This document shows positions 1-5,430 of a stretch of 5,430 bases of DNA, piece by piece. The translations under genes were made by a program, and so were the position numbers. This DNA is from DATFPQ01 sp035264765 (GTDB lineage: Bacteria; Actinomycetota; Actinomycetes; Actinomycetales; Angustibacteraceae). The stretch's first letter is position 1. Each line of letters starts with the position of its first letter. The notes under the pieces are model-generated. The model was given only the letters and a program-made list of their open reading frames with translations, was not told the DNA's origin and searched no databases. The DNA is taken from positions 1 through 5,430 of the forward strand of contig DATFPQ010000016.1 of NCBI GenBank assembly GCA_035264765.1, in the 5' to 3' direction.

Positions 1-947
1 TCCCGCAGCCGCTGCTGCCGGAGCGCGGCGTACTCGGCCGAGCTCACCGTCAGCCAAGGCTCGCCCTCGGGCAGGGCCGAGCGCCCGGTGACGACCACCC
101 GGCAGCCGACCCGGCGCGCCAGCTCGCGCGCGAAGGCGAACCCCACGCCCCTGCCGCCTCCCGAGACCAGGACGACGTCGTCGGCAACGAGCCGCAGCCG
201 GGCGGGCCGGCAGGGCGCGGTCTCGGCCCCGAGTGTGTAGCGGACCCCGGACCGGTACCCCACCTCGTAGAAGTCGAAGTCCGCGATCTCGCGAGCCACC
301 AGCGAGCCCAGCTGCGGCTCGTCGGCGGAACCGAGGTCGAGGACCTTGACCCGACAGGTCGGGAGCTCGTGCGGGAGGCTCTTGGCGAGGCCGGCCCAGA
401 TCCCACCGAGGGGCTGCCTCACGCCCTGCCGGTCGTAGCCCATCCGCCCGCCCATCCGGGTCACCGCGAGGTAGAAGCAGCGCCGGGCGTCCGTCTCCGC
501 CGCCCAGTCGTCGTAGACCTCCTGCAGGACGGCTACGGACCGGGTCAGCGCCGCCCGCCACGCGTCGTGCCGGGCGGCGTCGGCGACGTCGAAGACGCCG
601 CCGACACCGAGGTCCACGATGCCGTCGACCTCGCCGACCGACAGCACCGCCGCCCGCAGCGCGGTCCGGGTGCTCTCCGCCGTGGCCGGAGTGGCCGGCA
701 GGACGCTCACCACGGCGTCGCGCAGGCTGAGCGACGACGCGACGAGGGACCGCTCGGACTCGCTGCCGCCGATCACGAGGACGTGGCGGCCGGCGACCGC
801 ACCTGGGTTCTCGGCCGGCGGTCCCACCTCGACGGGATGCCACACGAACCGGTCGGCGACCGTGGTGGCGCTGCCCCCGTAGCGCTGGTGCCTCATCAGT
901 GCGGAATGGTTGGACGTCGCGGCTTCGGCCGGTAGCAGGGTGCTCAT
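1..947 (-). CDS. KR-containing PKS-type protein, C-terminal part outside window
   Basis: This gene opens at ATG 947-945 and stays open to the left edge (315 complete codons plus two bases). After a 31-residue unstructured-looking N-terminus, the KR structural subdomain begins with DRFVWHPVEV and continues through RCFYLAVTRMGG and GGIWAGLAKSLPHELP (181-196), the standard pseudo-Rossmann pattern. The catalytic half starts with DDVVLVSGGGRGVGFAFA (256-273) and keeps the GRS (288-290) that binds the NADPH phosphate. The catalytic Lys/Ser/Tyr/Asn lie beyond the window, so activity cannot be judged. The ALPEGEPW stretch after GRS resembles Pfa/enediyne-type KRs. The gene is almost certainly co-transcribed with the KS-CLF-KR-DH gene. 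What follows the KR is unknown; an ACP, AT or DH would be informative because those are not all found upstream. Met18 is an alternative start, but I saw no comparable ribosome binding site ahead of it. Confidence 0.9.
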   Translation of the reverse strand, partial: MSTLLPAEAATSNHSALMRHQRYGGSATTVADRFVWHPVEVGPPAENPGAVAGRHVLVIGGSESERSLVASSLSLRDAVVSVLPATPATAESTRTALRAAVLSVGEVDGIVDLGVGGVFDVADAARHDAWRAALTRSVAVLQEVYDDWAAETDARRCFYLAVTRMGGRMGYDRQGVRQPLGGIWAGLAKSLPHELPTCRVKVLDLGSADEPQLGSLVAREIADFDFYEVGYRSGVRYTLGAETAPCRPARLRLVADDVVLVSGGGRGVGFAFARELARRVGCRVVVTGRSALPEGEPWLTVSSAEYAALRQQRLR

Positions 948-950
948 CGT

Positions 951-957
951 TCCTCCC
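951..957 (-). promoter_or_regulatory. Shine-Dalgarno sequence for the downstream KR gene
   Basis: GGGAGGA lies in the 14-bp gap after the TGA of the upstream synthase gene. The GGAGG core is 4 bases from ATG 947-945, slightly short but strong. It decides the start of the second gene, and its closeness to the upstream stop suggests translational coupling and equal expression of both proteins. There is no room for a promoter or terminator between the genes. Confidence 0.85.
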
Positions 958-961
958 GGAG

Positions 962-1891
962 TCACAGCAGCGAGACACGCTGGAGGGCGCGCTCGCGTCG
1001 GATGGCGGCCATCTCGTCGACGCTGCGGAAGTGACCGGTGTCCGGGTGGACGTAGCCGAGCAGCGCCGTCGTGGTGTCGTGGATCTGCGTAACCACGTGC
1101 CCGTCCGGGGCAACAGCCACGCAACGGTTGCCGCACGTCGGGTCCTCGAGGTCGATGCCACGGGGGCTGGAGTAGAGCGACAGGGTCGGGTACGCGGCGG
1201 CCAGCTGCAGGTCGTTGGCCGGCTGGTACAGGTCGATGCGGCGCATGCTGGCCGGTGCGGCCAGGGTCAGGTAGCCGTCGTCCACCGGGGTCAGCACCGA
1301 CACCCGGACCAGGCCGTCGAGCAGGAGGGCCGGGACCAGGAACTGGCTGAAGCGCCTGTCGCCGGCCGCGACGTGGAGGTCGTACTCGGCGCGACGGCCC
1401 AGCGCGTGCTGCCGGGTTCCCCGCGTGGACACGAACGCACCGGTCAGCAGCACTGCCGGGTTCTCGAGGTGATAGGGGTCGGGGGTCGCCGGGCCGTCCT
1501 CCGCCGCGCTCCAGTGATCCCACGTCGGAGCGTCGGGGAACTCCTCCCGCATCCGCACCACGAGCGAGAAGTGCGGCTTGTCCCGCTGCAGGACCACACC
1601 GCCCGGTGACACGACGTCGGTGAGGACCTGCACGTCGACGACCGTCTCCTGGGCTGACCGCGACATGACCGTGGCCCGGACCTTCTTGCGGACCGGCCGC
1701 GTCGCGTCGTACACCCGAAGGAACTTGACGAACTGGAGGTTCTCGAACGTCACGGCATGCCGGCCGGGCTCCAGCACGCGGGCGGCCTCGGCCGCCAGCT
1801 CGGTCACGAAGGTGCCCGGCAGGGTCGCGTGCCCGTACACGGAGTGCTCGGCCAGGTAGGCGTCGCGGCTGAGGTCGAACGTCCGCTCCAC
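962..1891 (-). other. Dehydratase (DH), double-hotdog domain at the C-terminus
   Basis: This domain removes water from the beta-hydroxy acyl intermediate to give an enoyl product. The first hotdog carries an exact HxxxGxxxxP motif, HSVYGHATLP (His1187, Gly1191, Pro1196 from Met 5404). The second hotdog carries the general-acid aspartate in LLLDGLVRV (Asp1363), where modular DHs usually show DxxxQ or DxxxH and this one has Arg. The length of about 300 residues fits a full double hotdog, so the domain looks functional. It reaches nearly to the stop; the last 30 residues are charged and contain no domain I recognise. No second DH follows, unlike PfaC, which carries two. Confidence 0.88.
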
Positions 1892-4800
1892 CTCGACCGA
1901 CCCGGGCGTAAGCGGGGTGACCGAGTCGACGAAGAACTCGCCGGACCTGGCGGCCGCCGACCGGATCGGGAAGCTCGGCCGGTAGTCGAGGAGGGCGGAC
2001 TTCTCGGCGTCGCCCATCAGCACGACCGAGGGCTGGTGCGTCGGCAGGTGCACCTCGCGCAGGAAGTGGTGCACTCCCTCCTCGGTGCTCATGCGCGTGT
2101 ACATGCCGCCCTTCTCCAGGAACGTCCGCTTGACGGGGTCGGCGCCCAGACCGACCGAGGCCCAGAGGCTCCAGCCGATCGCGAACTCGTCTGCACCGAG
2201 CACGCGGTTGGCGTACTCGGCGGCCGTGCCGAGGAAATCGTTGCCAGCCGCGTAGTCGACCTCACCGCTCTGTCCGGTGAAACCCACGAATGAGCTGAAA
2301 CTGCACCACATGCCGGGAGCGTGGTCGCCCAGCGCCCTTTTGAGGTTCTGGTAGCCCACCACCTTCACGTCGCGCACGGCACGGAAGTCCTCGAACCCCT
2401 TCCTCGGGATCTCCGCGGACTTGTTGATGCCTGCGGTGTCGAGCAGGAGGTCGATCCGCCCGGCATCGCGCAGGACGGTCCCTACGGCCGCGGCCACAGC
2501 GTCGGCATCTCGGACGTCGGCGCGCAGGTAGTGCACACGACCGGCACCGGACAGCTGCTCGAGCCTGGCGAGGTTGTCTCGCACGACCGCAGCGTTGGCC
2601 ATCCGGTCGTACTCGCGGTTGACCTCGGCGACCGACCGGGACGGGTCGGCGGCGCGCTGTTCCCGGACGTAGTCGGGTCGTGCGGGCAGTTCACCGGACC
2701 TGATCGGGTCGGTGGTGCCGACCACGTAGATCACCGGCTGGTGGCGGCGCGCCAGCTGCTCGAGGAGCGTGCTGGTGATGCCGCGAGAGCCGCCGACGGC
2801 CAGCACGACGGACTCTCGGCCGAGACGGCCGACGGCGCCGTCGTGCAGCGGTGCGTCCTCCTCGAAAGCGGTCAGCGTCTTGCGAAGGTCACCGTCGTAG
2901 ACAACGACCGGGAGCTGCTGCTCCGCGCCCGCCTCCGCGACGGCCTGCCGGAGCGCCACCTGGGGGTCGCGGGTCGACGTCGCCAGCGCCAGCGAGAAGG
3001 ACTCCGGCATCTCAATGGCCGTGCACTTGACGAACCCGGTGTACAGCCCCGCGAAGGGATGCAGCTCCCCGCCGGGGAGTGCTCCGAGCAGGCAGGCGAC
3101 GAGCGACCCGCCTTCGGCCAGAACCGGATGGGCGGTCTGAGCGACCAGGAACAGCAGGTCGTGAAGCCGCAGGGCTGCGCTGGGATCGGCACCCGCAGTG
3201 TCCCGCGGGTCCGTGGTGCTGGTGAGGTCGGTCAGCACCACGACGTGTCGCACCTGGCCGCGCAGCGGGGCGAGCGCCTCGGCGACCGTCGAGGGCTCGA
3301 CCCGGTCGAGGACGTGCACGCCGGACGACGGTGCCGCAGTATGCGCGGTGCTCAGCACGAGGCACCCGGGAGGCAGGTCGCACTGGCCGGCCAGGCTCGG
3401 GTTGTCCGTGAGGACCACGGTTCCCTCGCCCAGCACCTCCGCGGGCGCCGCACTGGGGGACAGCGGGGCCGGCTGCAGCGCGATCACGTGGCGCCGCAAG
3501 GCGGACGGCGTCCCAGGGGCGACCTGCCCGGCCTGGAGCAGCTGGGCGGGCAGCGGCTCGGCCGGCAGCGGCTGGGCCGGCATCGCCTCGGCCCGCAGCG
3601 GCTCGGCCGGCACCGGCTTCGCCAGCGGCACCGTCGTTCCCGTGCCCCGCACGGCGGTGCGGACCCGGATCGCGACCGGGACGTCGGGGTCCCCGGATGT
3701 CACCGTGGTGACGGGCTCGCCTGACAGCGCGGCCTTCAGCACCTCGAAGCCGCCGGCGGCGCCGAGGTAGCCGGCCCATGGGCTCTCCGTGCCGACGCTG
3801 GTGCCTTCCGGACACCCGTGGACCTCCTCCAGGTGGGCGATAACCGAGAGGCCGTTCTCGCGGGCGGTCGACTCCCGGACCAGCGCCAGCGTCACCACGC
3901 CCTCGGCCACGAGAGGCGCCGTGCCGCCGGCGAGCGCGGTGAGCGTCGCCTGCGCCTCAGGAGTGCTGTTGCCGTTGATGCCGGCCACGATCGCGAGGTC
4001 CACGTCGCCCGCATGCAGGTAGCGCATTGCCACAGCCAGGGCGGACAGCGTCGAGGAGAGACCGGTGTCGACGGTCATGTTCGGGCCGTGGAAGTCGAGG
4101 TAGTTGGCGACGCGGGCCGGGATGACGTTGGGCATGATCCCGGGGAAGGAGTCCTCGTTGGACCGGGGCACGAGCTCGCGGACCCGGGCGGCATACCGCC
4201 CGAAGACGTCGCTGAGCCCGTCCCTCCAGGCCTTCGGCTCGGCGTCCGCCATCAGGCGCTCGAGCTCGTCGAGGTAGCACCGCGACGCGTACAGCGTGCC
4301 GTTGCGTGTCGGCCCCATGTGGCCGGCGAAGACCGCGGTCCGGTCCCGGTGCTGGCGCCAGAAGTCCGCCAACCCCTCTCCCAGCCCGAAGACCGCCTCC
4401 AGGATCATCAGCTGGCACCGGTCCAGCGTCCGCAGTGTCCCCGGTGGGATCCGAACCTTGTCGAACGGCGGCCTGGGGTAGCTCTCGCCGAACGAGGCCA
4501 CAGGTCCAGCATCTGCGCCCAGGACCCAGCGCCGGACGTCGTCCGGCGTTCCGAGGCCGGGCAGGTGCGACGACCACCCCACCAGAACGACCGGTTCCTC
4601 CGGCCGGACGTGGGGCAGCGCCAGCCCGCGCCCCTGGAACTCTTGCACCACTAGATGCGCGTTGGTGCCGCCAAAGCCGAACCCGGACACGGATGCGCTC
4701 CGCGGGCGGTCCGGACGGCTCGGCCAGGGAACCGGCGCGGTGGGGATCTGGAGAGTGCCCTCCTCGATGGCGAAGGACGTCGGGGCGCGCTCGAAACGGT

Positions 4801-5430
4801 GCTGCCTCGGGATGGTGCCGTGGCGCAGCGCGAGCAGGACCTCGATGGTGGAGACGACGCCAGCCGCCCAGCCGGTGTGCCCGATCAGTGACTTGTTCGA
4901 CGTGACCTGCACGGCGTGGTCCCTGGGCATGCTGGACCGCAGTGTCGTGAACTCGGCGAGGTCGCCGGCCGGCGTCCCGGTGGCATGGGCGACCACCCAG
5001 TCGACGCTGTGCGGGTCGACCCCCGGTGCCGACAGCGCGCGTTCCACGGCCAGCTGCTGGCCCGCGGAGCTCGGCGCGTAGATGGCCTTGCCCTTGCCGT
5101 CCGACGAGGCTCCGAGCCCCGCGAGCAGGCCGAGCACCTGGTCGCCGTCGGCGAGGGCCCGGCGCAGCCGCTTGAGCACCACGACGCCGGCGCCGTCCGA
5201 GAACAGGACCCCGTCGGCCGCCTGGTCCAGGGACCGGACCGCCCCGCCGGTCGACAACCCGTGCAGCTTCGAGAACAGGACCGCGCCCCGGGGCCCGAGC
5301 GCGAACGAGCCTCCGCAGACCGCGACGTCCGCCGTGCCGAGCAGTAGGCTCTTCATCCCGATGTCCATGGCGTACAGGGACGACGAGCACGCCGTGTCGA
5401 CCATCAGCAGCTCGGCGTCGTCCGGCAGCA
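962..5430 (-). CDS. Reducing PKS / Pfa-like synthase, KS-CLF-KR-DH, N-terminus outside window
   Basis: This gene encodes a multidomain polyketide or fatty-acid synthase. Its frame is open through the window's right edge, so the Met at 5404 is internal: the codons above it read LPDDAELL and lead into the KS active site. Roughly 150-170 KS residues should be missing, giving about 1,650 residues in all. Counting from Met 5404, the visible domains are KS (1-257), KS-like/CLF (271-583), Pro/Ala repeat linker (594-628), KR structural plus catalytic halves (637-1135) and DH (1172-1480). The stop is TGA at 964-962. No AT, ACP, enoyl reductase or thioesterase motif is visible, so the acyl carrier and loading functions must be supplied elsewhere. 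The protein should act iteratively in the cytoplasm, condensing units and then ketoreducing and dehydrating the beta-carbon. The next gene starts 14 bp downstream. The KS-CLF pair recalls PfaC/HglC-type lipid synthases and the KR recalls PfaA and enediyne synthases; assignment to a named family is inference. Confidence 0.95.
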   Translation of the reverse strand, partial: LPDDAELLMVDTACSSSLYAMDIGMKSLLLGTADVAVCGGSFALGPRGAVLFSKLHGLSTGGAVRSLDQAADGVLFSDGAGVVVLKRLRRALADGDQVLGLLAGLGASSDGKGKAIYAPSSAGQQLAVERALSAPGVDPHSVDWVVAHATGTPAGDLAEFTTLRSSMPRDHAVQVTSNKSLIGHTGWAAGVVSTIEVLLALRHGTIPRQHRFERAPTSFAIEEGTLQIPTAPVPWPSRPDRPRSASVSGFGFGGTNAHLVVQEFQGRGLALPHVRPEEPVVLVGWSSHLPGLGTPDDVRRWVLGADAGPVASFGESYPRPPFDKVRIPPGTLRTLDRCQLMILEAVFGLGEGLADFWRQHRDRTAVFAGHMGPTRNGTLYASRCYLDELERLMADAEPKAWRDGLSDVFGRYAARVRELVPRSNEDSFPGIMPNVIPARVANYLDFHGPNMTVDTGLSSTLSALAVAMRYLHAGDVDLAIVAGINGNSTPEAQATLTALAGGTAPLVAEGVVTLALVRESTARENGLSVIAHLEEVHGCPEGTSVGTESPWAGYLGAAGGFEVLKAALSGEPVTTVTSGDPDVPVAIRVRTAVRGTGTTVPLAKPVPAEPLRAEAMPAQPLPAEPLPAQLLQAGQVAPGTPSALRRHVIALQPAPLSPSAAPAEVLGEGTVVLTDNPSLAGQCDLPPGCLVLSTAHTAAPSSGVHVLDRVEPSTVAEALAPLRGQVRHVVVLTDLTSTTDPRDTAGADPSAALRLHDLLFLVAQTAHPVLAEGGSLVACLLGALPGGELHPFAGLYTGFVKCTAIEMPESFSLALATSTRDPQVALRQAVAEAGAEQQLPVVVYDGDLRKTLTAFEEDAPLHDGAVGRLGRESVVLAVGGSRGITSTLLEQLARRHQPVIYVVGTTDPIRSGELPARPDYVREQRAADPSRSVAEVNREYDRMANAAVVRDNLARLEQLSGAGRVHYLRADVRDADAVAAAVGTVLRDAGRIDLLLDTAGINKSAEIPRKGFEDFRAVRDVKVVGYQNLKRALGDHAPGMWCSFSSFVGFTGQSGEVDYAAGNDFLGTAAEYANRVLGADEFAIGWSLWASVGLGADPVKRTFLEKGGMYTRMSTEEGVHHFLREVHLPTHQPSVVLMGDAEKSALLDYRPSFPIRSAAARSGEFFVDSVTPLTPGSVEVERTFDLSRDAYLAEHSVYGHATLPGTFVTELAAEAARVLEPGRHAVTFENLQFVKFLRVYDATRPVRKKVRATVMSRSAQETVVDVQVLTDVVSPGGVVLQRDKPHFSLVVRMREEFPDAPTWDHWSAAEDGPATPDPYHLENPAVLLTGAFVSTRGTRQHALGRRAEYDLHVAAGDRRFSQFLVPALLLDGLVRVSVLTPVDDGYLTLAAPASMRRIDLYQPANDLQLAAAYPTLSLYSSPRGIDLEDPTCGNRCVAVAPDGHVVTQIHDTTTALLGYVHPDTGHFRSVDEMAAIRRERALQRVSLL
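2000..3496 (-). other. Ketoreductase (KR): structural subdomain plus catalytic Rossmann domain
   Basis: This domain reduces beta-keto acyl thioesters with NAD(P)H. The structural half (about 637-855 from Met 5404) begins RRHVIALQPAPL and contains GLYTGFVKCTAIEMP (786-800), the usual pseudo-Rossmann segment. The catalytic half (863-1135) has the nucleotide-binding motif VGGSRGIT (870-877) and the four catalytic residues: Lys1014, Ser1038, Tyr1051 and Asn1055. The Ser-Tyr spacing is 13 and the final motif is YAAGN, as expected for an active KR. About 60 residues (898-957) rich in charged residues lie between strand beta2 and ADVRD, an insertion style I associate with PfaA and enediyne-type KRs. 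At beta2 the usual GRS/GRT is GTT, so the Arg that often contacts the NADPH phosphate is absent. There is no LDD motif, so hydroxyl stereochemistry is not assigned. Confidence 0.92.
3536..3625 (-). repeat. 15-bp in-frame tandem repeat encoding a PAEPL-like pentapeptide linker
   Basis: Six 15-bp units lie end to end with a period matching five codons. In protein order they read LAKPV, PAEPL, RAEAM, PAQPL, PAEPL and PAQLL, followed by a decayed QAGQV. The units at 3551-3565 and 3596-3610 are identical at the DNA level, and the others differ by a few bases. The array sits exactly between the CLF-like domain and the KR structural half, so it encodes a flexible Pro/Ala-rich interdomain linker. Such arrays change length by slippage or unequal recombination, so the copy number may vary between strains. 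Confidence 0.85.
3656..4594 (-). other. KS-like, chain-length-factor-like domain, Cys replaced by Gly, shortened C-terminal lobe
   Basis: A second thiolase-fold domain directly follows the KS (residues 271-583 from Met 5404). It opens with the strand PVVLVGWSSHLPG, and MTVDTGLSSTLSAL aligns with the KS active-site region. Gly448 (codon GGT, 4063-4061) occupies the catalytic Cys position, so the domain cannot form an acyl-enzyme. The following ADG-type segment is recognisable (PLVAEGVVTLALV, 498-509). The HxTGT block is absent: only about 18 residues separate VIAHLEEV from GYLGAAGG (545-552), against about 77 in the neighbouring KS. The GFGGTNAH end is also missing. Family knowledge: CLFs of type II PKS and of PfaC/HglC pair with a KS and influence chain length. 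That role is inferred here; a purely structural role is the alternative. Confidence 0.85.
4634..5430 (-). other. Ketosynthase (KS) domain, catalytically intact, N-terminal part missing
   Basis: This domain performs decarboxylative Claisen condensation. The nucleophile sits in VDTACSSS (Cys6 counted from Met 5404, codon 5389-5387). The two histidines lie in HATGT (His140) and NKSLIGH (His176). HATGT departs from the usual HGTGT by Gly to Ala, but the His is kept. The domain also shows the motif LFSDGAGVVVLKRL (67-80) and ends with the conserved GFGFGGTNAH (241-250). The complete Cys-His-His set predicts an active condensing enzyme. SNKSLIGHTGWAAG is, from memory, closer to the KSs of Pfa/Hgl-type lipid synthases than to modular PKS KSs; I could not align it. 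Confidence 0.95.

Noticed and set aside
948..961. Promoter or terminator between the two genes.
   Set aside because: The gap is only 14 bp and is mostly filled by the Shine-Dalgarno sequence; no hairpin or promoter fits.
1909..1911. Possible TTA (bldA-type) codons on the minus strand; taa occurs on the plus strand at 1090, 1909 and 3841.
   Set aside because: None is in the reading frame of the synthase gene, and I found none by eye in the second gene.
2321..3724. Long open frame (467 codons) on the plus strand, with others at 369-935, 899-1609 and 3818-4654.
   Set aside because: They lie opposite the synthase genes. Their proteins are rich in Arg, Gly, Val and His with no recognisable motif, as expected for antisense frames in very GC-rich DNA.
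3957..5390. Open frame of 477 codons on the minus strand in another frame over the KS and CLF.
   Set aside because: It is an Arg/Gly/Pro-rich shadow. The overlapping frame contains clear KS motifs and extends through the whole region.
5402..5404. ATG at 5404 as the real start of the synthase gene.
   Set aside because: It lies four codons before the KS catalytic Cys, the frame is open upstream to the window edge, and the upstream codons (LPDDAELL) look like KS sequence. It is an internal Met.

Overview
The window is almost fully coding on the minus strand. It carries parts of two neighbouring genes for large reducing polyketide/fatty-acid synthase-type proteins. The DNA is very GC-rich (roughly 70% by eye), coding on one strand, and I found no in-frame TTA codon. 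This fits a high-GC actinomycete-like bacterium, although sequence alone does not fix the genus.

Reading in the direction of transcription (from 5430 down to 1), the first gene enters the window inside a ketosynthase (KS) domain and ends at 962. Its visible 1,488 codons encode, in order: the larger part of a KS with Cys-His-His catalytic residues; a KS-like domain whose cysteine is replaced by Gly and whose C-terminal half is shortened (chain-length-factor-like, CLF); a Pro/Ala-rich linker built from 15-bp repeats; a ketoreductase (KR) with its structural and catalytic halves; and a double-hotdog dehydratase (DH). I see no acyltransferase (AT), acyl carrier protein (ACP), enoyl reductase or thioesterase in it.

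After a 14-bp gap that holds a strong Shine-Dalgarno sequence, the second gene starts at 947 and runs off the left edge. Its visible 315 residues contain a second KR: a complete structural subdomain and the start of the catalytic Rossmann fold.

The two genes look co-transcribed and probably work together as an iterative synthase. KS/CLF would extend the chain and KR/DH would process the beta-carbon, with AT and ACP supplied by the unseen remainder of the second protein or by other genes. The KR style and the KS-CLF pairing recall polyunsaturated fatty acid (Pfa), heterocyst-glycolipid (Hgl) and enediyne synthases rather than ordinary modular polyketide synthases (PKS). The KS-CLF-KR-DH order matches none of the textbook layouts I know. 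A polyene or unsaturated/hydroxylated lipid-like product is plausible but is inference. I saw no RNA genes, mobile elements, CRISPR arrays, promoters or terminators.
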